Source of the DNA: an uncultured Holophagaceae bacterium
Lineage (GTDB): Bacteria; Acidobacteriota; Holophagae; Holophagales; Holophagaceae
Assembly (NCBI GenBank): GCA_903890595.1
Contig: CAITBU010000089.1
Location: 1 to 8,773, forward strand
Length of the DNA: 8,773 nucleotides
Direction of reading: 5' to 3'
Part shown: positions 1 through 5,775 of the stretch, piece after piece
Layout of the letters: every line of letters starts with the position of its first letter
How positions within the stretch are numbered: position 1 is the first letter of the stretch
The notes under the pieces: generated by a model
Database searches by the model: none
Seen by the model: only the letters and a program-made list of their open reading frames with translations
What the model was told of the DNA's origin: nothing
Position numbers and translations under genes: made by a program

Positions 1-6
1 GAATCC

Positions 7-31
7 CGAACCAGGCTGTAGCCCGGGTTCG
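7..31. other. Imperfect hairpin at the left edge of the window
   Basis: Bases 7-12 (CGAACC) pair perfectly with 26-31 (GGTTCG). Inside them GGC at 14-16 pairs with GCC at 21-23 around a TGTA loop. Only three T residues follow on the plus strand, so it is a poor intrinsic terminator. It could be the 3' end of a gene outside the window or part of an intergenic repeat. The pairing is visible; the role is not known. Confidence 0.35.
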
Positions 32-50
32 TTTAGGCAGTGGTATTTCT

Positions 51-120
51 CCCCTTCATCCCCTTCATCCCTGTTTTATAAAAAAGACATTTGGACGGGG
101 ATAAATGGGATGAAGGGGAT
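51..120. repeat. 9-bp tandem unit plus 14-bp perfect inverted repeat
   Basis: The unit CCCCTTCAT occurs twice in tandem at 51-59 and 60-68. The arm 58-71 (ATCCCCTTCATCCC) is the exact reverse complement of 107-120, with a 35-base AT-rich spacer between them. A further GGGGAT lies at 96-101, so several alternative pairings are possible. The element lies in the 219-base stretch without a gene, just beyond the likely terminator of the minus-strand operon. It has the look of a dispersed palindromic intergenic repeat, but copy number cannot be judged from one window. Confidence 0.7.
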
Positions 121-125
121 AACGG

Positions 126-146
126 AAAAAGGCTAAATAAAGCCCT
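126..146 (-). terminator. Likely rho-independent terminator of the DUF190/crcB operon
   Basis: Read on the minus strand, AGGGCT (rc of 141-146) pairs with AGCCTT (rc of 129-134) around a six-base TTATTT loop. This gives a six-pair stem with one G-U pair, and the second arm runs into five T residues in total (rc of 126-130). It lies about 75 bases past the stop of the DUF190 gene, where the leftward operon should end. The stem is short, so termination may be partial. Nothing else that looks like a gene is seen in 147-219. Confidence 0.6.
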
Positions 147-219
147 GTTGCCAGCCAACCGTCCTCTGCGCCCCTCTGCTCTCTCATCTTTTCTCTGCGA
201 GAGTTTTTTTCTTCAGAGC

Positions 220-552
220 TCAGTCCCGCGCCGGCTGCTGGTTGAGGACGCCGCAGGTGCCCGGCAGCCGGAGGTAGAACATCTCCAGGCCCTCGGCGGC
301 CACGGCATCGAGCATGCGGTCGGAGTCTTCCTCCGGGGCCATGAAGGTCACCTGCACCGGCAGGTCACCTGCCAGCTCGATGAAGTGGTCCGCATGGATG
401 AGGCCATGGCGGCCGAACCCGGCGATGGCCCGCACGGCGGATCCGCCGGGCAGGCCCAGCCTGCGCCCCAGCTTGAGGAGCCACTCGTAGATCAGGATCC
501 CGTGATGGGTCCGATCCTCCTGCACGAAGAAAATCAGGTAGGTGCCGTCCAT
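220..552 (-). CDS. DUF190 family protein (CrcB-associated)
   Basis: This 110-residue soluble protein has the DUF190 pattern: an N-terminal beta strand leading to EDR (12-14), a helix with IYEWLLKLGRRLGL (21-34), the glycine-rich stretch RAIAGFGRHGLIH (41-53), and a DLPVQVTF strand (63-70). The family has a PII-like ferredoxin fold and is often encoded beside fluoride exporters, but its biochemical role is not settled. It starts 18 bases after the crcB stop, so the two are surely co-transcribed. The ribosome binding site is only a G-rich run before the ATG. In the last third the protein diverges from the family, and Cys100 is its only cysteine. A regulatory or ligand-sensing role tied to fluoride export is an inference from context. 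Confidence 0.88.
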   Translation of the reverse strand: MDGTYLIFFVQEDRTHHGILIYEWLLKLGRRLGLPGGSAVRAIAGFGRHGLIHADHFIELAGDLPVQVTFMAPEEDSDRMLDAVAAEGLEMFYLRLPGTCGVLNQQPARD

Positions 553-570
553 GACGCCCCCCCGGGACGC

Positions 571-957
571 TCAGCCTTGGGTCAAGGCCTTGAAGGTCCA
601 CACCCCAAGCATGGTCATTGCGAGGGATCCCGCCAGATGCAATCCCATATGACCGAAGGCCCAGGCAATCTGGCCTCGGCTGAGGAGGTGCACCGCCTCC
701 GCCGAGAAGGTCGAGAAGGTCGTGAGGCCCCCCAGGAAGCCCGTGATGATGAACAGCCTAGCCTCGGGGGCCAGGCCTGGGTGCTGGGAGAAGAGGGCCA
801 CCGCCAGGCCCACCAGGTAGCCCCCCAGCAGGTTCGCCGCCAGGGTGCCCATGGGTACCTCCGGCAGCAGGGGATTCATCAGGGTCCCTAGGCCCCAGCG
901 CAGCCAGGCGCCCAAGGCCGCGCCGATGCCCACCGCTGCGAATGCTGGAAGCCCCAT
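571..957 (-). CDS. crcB: Fluoride-specific ion channel CrcB/FluC
   Basis: This small inner-membrane protein exports fluoride; the family works as an antiparallel dual-topology dimer. The 128-residue length is typical and four hydrophobic segments can be seen. Family motifs are intact: GAALGAWLRW (12-21) in helix 1, GTLAANLLGG (37-46) with the conserved Asn42 in helix 2, and GFLGGLTTFSTFSAE (73-87) in helix 3. That last motif holds the TTFSTF segment with the two phenylalanines (81 and 84) that line the fluoride path. The ATG at 957 is preceded by a good Shine-Dalgarno (GAGGAGGGG, rc of 967-975). It lies 33 bases after the deacetylase stop and so probably shares its transcript. No fluoride (crcB-type) riboswitch was recognised just upstream, because that space is almost all coding. 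Only one crcB copy is present, consistent with a homodimer. Confidence 0.96.
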   Translation of the reverse strand: MGLPAFAAVGIGAALGAWLRWGLGTLMNPLLPEVPMGTLAANLLGGYLVGLAVALFSQHPGLAPEARLFIITGFLGGLTTFSTFSAEAVHLLSRGQIAWAFGHMGLHLAGSLAMTMLGVWTFKALTQG

Positions 958-990
958 GGCGCTGTGCCCCTCCTCATTCCGGCAAGGCTA

Positions 991-1893
991 TCACCGGACC
1001 AGCTGCCCCGCCGTCACGAAGCGCACCTGCCCCTTGGTGCGGGGCACCAGCTTTTCCAGGGCCGCCACGGTCTCGGGGTAGATGTGGCCGATGATGAGCA
1101 CCGAGCCATCCTTCTCCGCCAGCTTGAGGGCCCGCTCCCACTGCTTCTCCATCTCGGGGAAGGCCTTGTCGTCGTCCAGGAAGACCCGCCGCTGGGCGGA
1201 GGGGATGCCCTGCTGTACGGCCACCTCGTAGGCCACGCTCTCCTTCTCCGTGCGGCTGTCCACGAAGAACAGCTTGCGGGCCTTGAGCTCCTGCAGGATC
1301 CAGCCCATGCGCTCGCGGTCCGGCGTCAGGCGGCTGCCCATGTGGTTGTTCACGCCCACCCGATGGGGGATCTCGTCCATGGCCAGCCGCACCCGGCGAC
1401 GGATCTCGGACTCGGACAGGTTGTAGAGGATCGCGTTCGGGCCGGGGTCCCGGCCGGGGCCAGGGAAGCCCACGGGCTCCATGGGGAGGTGCAGCATGAT
1501 CTCCTTGCCCAGCTTGTGGGCAATGTCGGCGCTGGTCTTGGTGTGCTCCAGGTAGGGCAGCACGGCCACGCTGAAGGGCACAGGCAGGCTGCAGAGGCGC
1601 GTCACCAGCTCCGGTGCGGCGTAGCCCAGGTCGTCGATGACCACGGCCATCCGGGGCAGCTCAGGCACGGGCTCGGGAGCCTTGGGTCGGGGCGGCTCCT
1701 GGGGGGCCTTGGCTTTGGGCTCCGGGGCCTTATTCGGCTTGGGGGCGGGCTCCTCCCGGGGGGCCGGCGAGCTACGGCGGCCACAGCCCTGCTGGCCGAG
1801 CAGCAGGCCCGTGAGCAGGCCCAGGCCCAGCACCAGAACCCCCCAGCCAAGGAGGGCCAGGGTGGAAGTATGCTTCCCCCGACCCTTCGCCAT
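991..1893 (-). CDS. Divergent polysaccharide deacetylase family protein (YibQ type)
   Basis: This 300-residue protein has a membrane anchor (residues 12-33), a long Pro/Lys/Glu-rich linker (about 41-80) and a periplasmic NodB-like barrel (82-300). Motifs of the divergent polysaccharide deacetylase family (PF04748) are all present: VVIDDLG (84-90, with Asp87 and Asp88), HLPME (135-139), GVNNHMGS (180-187, with His184), FFVDSRT (209-215) and IGHIYPET (268-275, with His270). In proteobacteria the homologue yibQ follows ctpA and envC, genes of cell-wall remodelling; the substrate of this family is not established. The ATG overlaps the stop of the upstream S41-like gene by one base (TGATG), which implies translational coupling. 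The length and the intact acidic and histidine positions suggest a functional metal-binding protein. Confidence 0.93.
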   Translation of the reverse strand: MAKGRGKHTSTLALLGWGVLVLGLGLLTGLLLGQQGCGRRSSPAPREEPAPKPNKAPEPKAKAPQEPPRPKAPEPVPELPRMAVVIDDLGYAAPELVTRLCSLPVPFSVAVLPYLEHTKTSADIAHKLGKEIMLHLPMEPVGFPGPGRDPGPNAILYNLSESEIRRRVRLAMDEIPHRVGVNNHMGSRLTPDRERMGWILQELKARKLFFVDSRTEKESVAYEVAVQQGIPSAQRRVFLDDDKAFPEMEKQWERALKLAEKDGSVLIIGHIYPETVAALEKLVPRTKGQVRFVTAGQLVR

Positions 1894-3113
1894 CAGGGGT
1901 TCGGCTTCTTGGGCAGACCCAGGGGCCCAGCCGGAGTGGCTGTGGGGGCATCATCGTGAGCGGCAACCTTGGCCGGCGCCGGAGCCGGGGCCTGGAGGGC
2001 CACCAGCACCTTGGCGAGGGCGTCATCGGTCTCAGCGAGGCGCAGCACCTGGTCGGGGATCACGCCCTGGCGATCAAGCTTTTCGCCACCCAGGCCCAGC
2101 CAGCGGCGGGAGACCAGCTCCACGGCTCCGCCCTGCTTCAGCAGGAACCGGGCGCGCTCCACACCGAGCCCCGGAGAGCGCTCACCCAGCACCCGGGTCC
2201 CGCCCTTCTTGAGGCAGGCGGCGAGGACTTCGGGGGCGCCCAGGGTTGTGCGACCCAGGAGGACGGCCAGCTTGGCGAAGGGGGTGCCGGTGCCGGAGAC
2301 CTCCACGATGCGATCGGACTTCCCGGCCTCCTGGAGGGTGCCGAGGGGGCCCTTGGTGCCCAGGAGTCCCGCCAGAGCGGCAGCTTCCTCCATGCTGCCC
2401 CGGGCGCAGGTACGCAGATCCAGCACCAGGGTCTGCTTGCGATCGGCGGCGGCCAGGAGCCGACCCACCTCTTCCGCCCGGCCCTTGTTCAGGTCAGGCA
2501 GGCTGAGCAGTAGGGCACCCTCGCCCTGCTTCAGGGCCGCCGGTGCGGCCACAGGACGCTGGCGCTGCACCGTGGTCTTGGTCAGGTCGCCGGTGGCGTT
2601 GTAGCGGTACAAATCGAGAGAGGACCCTTCTGGCCCACGCAGGCTGCGCTCCAGAGACCAGGCGCTGAGGCGGCCCACGGAGTCGCCGTCCACCTTGCGG
2701 ATCACGTCCCCGGCCTGGATGCCGGCCTTGGCGGCGGGCCCACCGGGGGTCACAGCCAAGACGGAGGCATAGATGCCGCGCTTCATCACCACCAGACCGA
2801 CCTCGGCAGGCCCGGGCTCCGGCAGCCGGAGGTCCTCGGGGGGCAGGTAGGCATTGAGGGGGTGGGAGCGCTCCAGCACAGCCTGAACGCCACCGGAGAC
2901 CACCTTGCTCATGTCCGGCTGATCCACGTAGTTCTGCTGGACCAGGGACAGCACGTCCTGGATGTCCGACAGCCCGGCCAGGGGATCCTGGGGAGCCGCC
3001 TTGGCGCCAGCCTTGGGCTGCGGCTTGGCGACGCTCCCCTGCTGGAGCACCGGCAGCGTGAAGGCGGCCACCAGGGGCAGCGAGAGAACCGAGAGCCAGG
3101 TGCGGGCATGCAT
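1893..3113 (-). CDS. Exported PDZ-S41 family protein lacking the peptidase triad (pseudoprotease)
   Basis: The 406-residue protein has a signal peptide (1 to about 29), a helical S41 N-terminal segment (46-90, with VQQNYVDQPD), a PDZ domain (about 103-185, with GGPAAKAGIQAGDVI at 124-138), an S41 core (200-365) and a Pro/Ala-rich tail. The fold landmarks remain: LVLDLR (229-234), VLLGRTTLGAPEV (284-296) and LGERSPGLG (309-317). Aligned by eye to CtpA/CtpB/Prc, the catalytic Ser of GSASASEI becomes Gly292, the Lys of FGKG becomes Leu316 and the Gln four residues later becomes Arg320. It is therefore probably not a protease but a binding or scaffold protein. The ATG has only a weak ribosome binding site. 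The next gene overlaps its stop, so it likely partners the YibQ-type deacetylase. The family call is strong; loss of activity is inferred from the alignment. Confidence 0.88.
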   Translation of the reverse strand: MHARTWLSVLSLPLVAAFTLPVLQQGSVAKPQPKAGAKAAPQDPLAGLSDIQDVLSLVQQNYVDQPDMSKVVSGGVQAVLERSHPLNAYLPPEDLRLPEPGPAEVGLVVMKRGIYASVLAVTPGGPAAKAGIQAGDVIRKVDGDSVGRLSAWSLERSLRGPEGSSLDLYRYNATGDLTKTTVQRQRPVAAPAALKQGEGALLLSLPDLNKGRAEEVGRLLAAADRKQTLVLDLRTCARGSMEEAAALAGLLGTKGPLGTLQEAGKSDRIVEVSGTGTPFAKLAVLLGRTTLGAPEVLAACLKKGGTRVLGERSPGLGVERARFLLKQGGAVELVSRRWLGLGGEKLDRQGVIPDQVLRLAETDDALAKVLVALQAPAPAPAKVAAHDDAPTATPAGPLGLPKKPNP

Positions 3114-3135
3114 GGGTCCAGTGTAGTGGGAAAGA

Positions 3136-3163
3136 AGCTGTCAGCTGTCAGCTATCAGCTGTC
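3136..3163. repeat. Four tandem 7-bp units AGCTGTC/AGCTATC
   Basis: Units at 3136-3142, 3143-3149, 3150-3156 and 3157-3163 read AGCTGTC, AGCTGTC, AGCTATC and AGCTGTC. Each unit begins with the palindrome AGCT. The array sits 23 to 50 bases upstream of the ATG of the S41-like gene, on the side where its promoter or leader would be. Its last unit doubles as one arm of a larger inverted repeat. It may be part of a dispersed intergenic repeat or a repeated binding site. Confidence 0.75.
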
Positions 3164-3232
3164 GGCTAGAGCCCCGGCCCGGGCAGTGTGCCCAAACCAT
3201 CACGGCCAAGGTTTGGCTGATAGCCGACAGCT
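3157..3232. repeat. Nested inverted repeat between the rod gene and the S41-like gene
   Basis: An outer 12-bp perfect stem joins 3157-3168 (AGCTGTCGGCTA) to 3221-3232 (TAGCCGACAGCT). Inside it a 7-bp perfect stem joins 3192-3198 (CCAAACC) to 3210-3216 (GGTTTGG). A GGGCA/TGCCC hairpin (3181-3185 with 3189-3193) competes with that stem for two bases. The outer arm includes two bases of the rod-gene stop codon (3231-3233). On the minus strand no clean T-run follows (only CTTCTTTCCC about 22 bases later), so it is at best a weak terminator. It could equally protect the 3' end of the rod mRNA or be a palindromic repeat element. Confidence 0.7.
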
Positions 3233-3548
3233 AGGCTTTCAGCTCCAGCGTCGCCTTCGCCAGCTCATCCTGGGTCTGCAGCACCTTCAGGTTGGCTTGG
3301 TACATGAAGGCATAGCCCAGGCCGGACACGGCCTCTGTGGCGGGATCGACGTTGGAGGCACCGGGGCCGGCGGATGTCGGGTCTGTGCTGACCCCCGACA
3401 CCCGCACCCCCCCCGAGGCTTCAGCCACCAGCTCGGCCCGCTTGGCCTTGAATCCGGCCGTCTGCTGGTTGGCCACGTTATCGGCCTGCAGAGCCAGTCC
3501 CGCGCTGGCAGCGCGAAGACCAGAAACCGCCATGCCGAAACCGTCCAT
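3231..3548 (-). CDS. Short flagellar rod (FlgC-like) basal-body protein
   Basis: At 105 residues it is shorter than typical FlgC (about 135-150) but keeps both ends of the family. The N-terminal rod helix reads SGLRAASAGLALQADNVANQ (9-28), matching the flg_bb_rod motif with its conserved N-x-x-N/Q. A short variable middle contains VRVSGVSTDP (48-57). The C-terminal helix has SNVDPATEAV, YQANLKVLQTQDEL (83-96) and TLELKA. Such proteins are secreted without a cleaved signal by the flagellar type III apparatus and polymerise in the proximal rod. No other flagellar gene is nearby. A sigma-28-like promoter lies directly upstream and would give almost no leader, so translation may begin leaderless at this ATG or at Met6. 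It could be an accessory rod or adaptor component rather than the main FlgC. Family confidence is good; exact identity is open. Confidence 0.82.
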   Translation of the reverse strand: MDGFGMAVSGLRAASAGLALQADNVANQQTAGFKAKRAELVAEASGGVRVSGVSTDPTSAGPGASNVDPATEAVSGLGYAFMYQANLKVLQTQDELAKATLELKA

Positions 3549-3555
3549 GCGCGGT

Positions 3556-3583
3556 CTATCGGCAGGGAATCATGCCGACTTTA
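3556..3583 (-). promoter_or_regulatory. Candidate sigma-28 (FliA) promoter for the flagellar rod gene
   Basis: On the minus strand TAAAGTCG (3583-3576) and GCCGATAG (3563-3556) match the sigma-28 consensus TAAAGTTT...GCCGATAA at 6 of 8 and 7 of 8 positions. The spacer is 12 bases instead of the usual 11. The -35 element contains the TAA stop of ddl. Transcription should begin at about 3549-3550, directly before the ATG at 3548. The combination of this motif with a flagellar gene makes a chance match unlikely. Confidence 0.72.
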
Positions 3584-4672
3584 ACCTTTTCTGAACCAGT
3601 CGCTGCCTGACTGAAAGCCCTTTTGCTTGGCGGCCATCTGGGCGTGGCGGGCCAGGGCCAGGTCGATGAGGCGGGTCAGCAGCTCGGCGTAGGGCACCCC
3701 GCTGGCGGCCATCATCTTGGGATACATCGAGATGCTGGTGAAGCCGGGGATGAAGTTCAGCTCATTGAGAAACACTCGACCTGTGCCGCGCTCCAGGAAC
3801 AGGTCCACCCGGGCCATGCCGTAGCCGTCCGAGGCGGCAAAAGCCTCCGCCGCCAGGCGCCGCATCCGGTCCGCGAGGGCCGCCGGCAGGTCGGCGGGAA
3901 TCTCCGTGCGACTGCGGCCGTGGAGGTACTTGTCTTCGAAGGTGTAGAACTCGTCAGCCACGATCACTTCACCCGCCACGGACACCAGAGGCTCGTCGCC
4001 GCCCAGCACCGCCACTTCGATCTCGCGCACCGTGAGGCCCTGCTCCACCAGCACCCGGCGGTCGAAGGTGAAGGCCCGATCCAGGGCGTCCGGCAGGTCC
4101 TCAGCGCGCTTGACCTTCTCCACGCCGATGCTGCTGCCCAGGTTGGCGGGCTTCACGAAGAGGGGCAGGCCCAGGCGGGCGCAGGCGGCCAGACAGTTGG
4201 CCCGCTCCCGCTGCCAGCGCTCCTCGGTGAGACCCTCGTAGGGCACCACCGGCAGACCGTGGGACTCCCACAGGCGCTTGGTGATCCACTTGTCCATGCC
4301 CGCCGCCATGGCCAGCAGGCCCGCACCGGTGTAGGGGCGGTGGAGCAGCTCCAGGTAGCCCTGGATCTGGCCGTCCTCGCCGCCGGCCCCGTGCAGGGCG
4401 TTGAAGAACAGGTCCGGCAGGGGCGCATCCTCGGCACCCCGCTCCAGGGGCAGGAAGGGATGGGCGCTGCGCTCCGGCAGCTCCCCCGCCTCGAGGCGGG
4501 CGAAGGGATCCCCCAGCACGGCCCACACACCGTTGCGGGCGATGCCCATGGGGCGCACCTGGAAGCGGGCAGGGTCCAGGTGCTCCGCGATGGCCCGGGC
4601 TGTGACGATGGAGACTTCGTGCTCGGGGGATTCCCCGCCGAAGAGAAGGCCGACGCTCCGGGTCTGGTTCAT
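3581..4672 (-). CDS. ddl: D-alanine--D-alanine ligase
   Basis: The enzyme joins two D-alanines with ATP to make the terminal dipeptide of the peptidoglycan stem, in the cytoplasm. The ATG at 4672 gives 363 residues, typical of the longer Ddl enzymes. A GTG 12 codons further upstream would add an unconserved MCLWGW extension, so it was not chosen. Motifs: FGGESPEHEVS (11-21, catalytic Glu17), ALHGAGGEDGQIQG (92-105), PYTGAG (113-118), MDK (126-128), LFVKPANLGSSIGV (171-184, ATP-grasp loop), EIEVAVLGG (217-225), EFYTFEDKY (241-249, omega loop), MARVDLFL (286-293) and NELNFIPGFTSISMYPK (303-319, metal and D-Ala2 site). The omega-loop Tyr-type sequence favours D-Ala over D-lactate as product partner. 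It is divergent from coaD, and its stop lies inside the promoter of the rod gene. Confidence 0.97.
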   Translation of the reverse strand: MNQTRSVGLLFGGESPEHEVSIVTARAIAEHLDPARFQVRPMGIARNGVWAVLGDPFARLEAGELPERSAHPFLPLERGAEDAPLPDLFFNALHGAGGEDGQIQGYLELLHRPYTGAGLLAMAAGMDKWITKRLWESHGLPVVPYEGLTEERWQRERANCLAACARLGLPLFVKPANLGSSIGVEKVKRAEDLPDALDRAFTFDRRVLVEQGLTVREIEVAVLGGDEPLVSVAGEVIVADEFYTFEDKYLHGRSRTEIPADLPAALADRMRRLAAEAFAASDGYGMARVDLFLERGTGRVFLNELNFIPGFTSISMYPKMMAASGVPYAELLTRLIDLALARHAQMAAKQKGFQSGSDWFRKG

Positions 4673-4765
4673 GCGATCACTGTATCCCAACCAGCCCCAC
4701 AGGCACACTCTGCCCCCGGCCCCTGGGCCGATGCGCTAGGCTAGGGCCAACCCATCGGAGCATCC

Positions 4766-5245
4766 GTGCGCTCGGCCATCTACCCAGGCTCTTTCGATCC
4801 CGTCACCCTCGGTCACTGGGATCTCATCAAGCGCGCCGCCAAGCTCGTGGACCGTCTGGTGGTGGCGGTACTCCACAACCCGTCCAAGTCCGCGGCCTTC
4901 TCCGTGGAGGAGCGGGTGGCCATGCTGGAGGAGCTCACCGCCGCCCTGCCCCGGGTGGAGGTCACCTCCTTCAACGGCCTGCTGGTGGACTTCGCCAAGG
5001 TCCAGGAGGCCCAGGTCATCGTGCGGGGCGTGCGGGCCTTCAGCGACTTCGAGTACGAGTTTCAGATGGCCCTGATGAATCGCAAGCTGGCGCCTGATCT
5101 GGAGACGGTGTTCCTCATGCCCAAGGAGAACTACAGCGCCGTGAGCAGCCGGCTGGTGCGGGAGATCGGTTCCATGGGCGGCAACCTGTCCGACCTGGTG
5201 CCCGAGATCCTGCGGACCCGCATTGCGGATCGTCTGCGGCGGTAG
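4766..5245 (+). CDS. coaD: Phosphopantetheine adenylyltransferase
   Basis: It transfers AMP from ATP to 4'-phosphopantetheine, giving dephospho-CoA, the fourth and a controlling step of coenzyme A synthesis. The 159-residue length is standard for this hexameric nucleotidyltransferase. Signatures: YPGSFDPVTLGH (6-17) with the TxGH nucleotide-binding motif at 14-17, RGVRAFSDFEYEFQMA (88-102), LMNRKLAP (103-110) and the ENYSAVSSRLVREI segment (121-134). The start is GTG, chosen because it falls exactly at the family N-terminus and has GGAG at 4757-4760. It is the only plus-strand gene between ddl and the SET gene, and it ends five bases from the convergent SET-gene stop with no clear terminator between them. 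Confidence 0.97.
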   Translation: MRSAIYPGSFDPVTLGHWDLIKRAAKLVDRLVVAVLHNPSKSAAFSVEERVAMLEELTAALPRVEVTSFNGLLVDFAKVQEAQVIVRGVRAFSDFEYEFQMALMNRKLAPDLETVFLMPKENYSAVSSRLVREIGSMGGNLSDLVPEILRTRIADRLRR

Positions 5246-5250
5246 CTCCC

Positions 5251-5775
5251 TCAGGCGGGGGTCTCGAGGCCGGGCGCTGCCCCGGTGTCCGTCCGGCCCC
5301 GCAGGTGTTGAGCCAAGCGGGCCCGCAGCCGTCGGCGCTGGGCCCGATCCAGGTGCCGGTACCCCCGGATCAGGCCCCGGCAGGACGAGGTTCCGCAGCG
5401 GCAGGGGAAGGGCTCGGCCATGTCGTACTCGGTGGTGTCGTAGTCAAAGGTGACTTCTTCCCAGGGCTGGATCCGGCGGCGGGCAATGAGGTCCTGGCCC
5501 CGCAGGGTCGCATTGGGATTGCAGCTGTGGTTGAGGAAGCGCCAGAAGTAGCGGTCCAGAACCAGCTCCAGCCCGGCCTCCGGCGGCACCTCCAGGTGCA
5601 GGCCAGCCGCCACCTGGACGGTGTAGCGGGTGGGCTGGCTGCGGAGGTCACCCTCGAGACGCAGGACCCGCTGCCCCCGGCGGATGGGGGCTGTGGCCAG
5701 GACGTGGTAGTTGCCATGGATGCGGGCTACGGCAGCCAGGGCTGAGGCGGCAGGCTCAAGCTTCAGGACGGACAT
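5251..5775 (-). CDS. SET-domain protein (putative lysine methyltransferase) with post-SET zinc motif
   Basis: This 174-residue protein is a compact SET domain with nothing else attached. Visible are GNYHVLATAPIRRGQRVL (21-38, SET-N strand), FLNHSCNPNA (80-89, the pseudoknot NHSCxPN motif that binds S-adenosylmethionine), EEVTFDYDTTEY (106-117, with Tyr112 at the catalytic position) and CRCGTSSCRGLI (125-136). The last is an exact CxCxxxxC post-SET cluster that with Cys85 would bind zinc. The ATG at 5775 has AGAGG just upstream and begins at the domain edge; a TTG 18 codons earlier is less likely. It follows recG by 72 bases on the same strand, so probably one transcript. The target is unknown; bacterial SET enzymes may act on ribosomal or nucleoid proteins. 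The Arg-rich tail (146-161) could contact nucleic acid. Confidence 0.9.
   Translation of the reverse strand: MSVLKLEPAASALAAVARIHGNYHVLATAPIRRGQRVLRLEGDLRSQPTRYTVQVAAGLHLEVPPEAGLELVLDRYFWRFLNHSCNPNATLRGQDLIARRRIQPWEEVTFDYDTTEYDMAEPFPCRCGTSSCRGLIRGYRHLDRAQRRRLRARLAQHLRGRTDTGAAPGLETPA

Noticed and set aside
1..40. tRNA-like T-arm sequence (GGTTCG) near the left edge
   Set aside because: Neither strand shows the conserved TTCRA loop followed by a matching stem and an acceptor/CCA end, and no anticodon arm is visible. The symmetry is explained as a simple hairpin.
964..1959. Long plus-strand open frame opposite the deacetylase
   Set aside because: It is an antisense shadow typical of GC-rich coding DNA. 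The product is rich in His, Gly and Gln repeats with no family motif, and the minus strand encodes a clear protein there. Similar shadows at 91-891, 3623-4744 and 5920-7053 were rejected on the same grounds.
3136..3163. CRISPR array
   Set aside because: The repeat units are only 7 bp and directly abutting, without spacers, and no cas gene is present.
3114..3230. Fluoride or other known riboswitch upstream of the minus-strand operon
   Set aside because: The gap shows tandem heptamers and nested inverted repeats but none of the conserved fluoride-switch segments, and crcB lies more than 2 kb downstream.
4673..4708. Upstream GTG start for ddl adding 12 residues
   Set aside because: The extension (MCLWGWLGYSDR) has no counterpart in the family, whereas the ATG at 4672 falls a few residues before the conserved VGLLFGGES strand.
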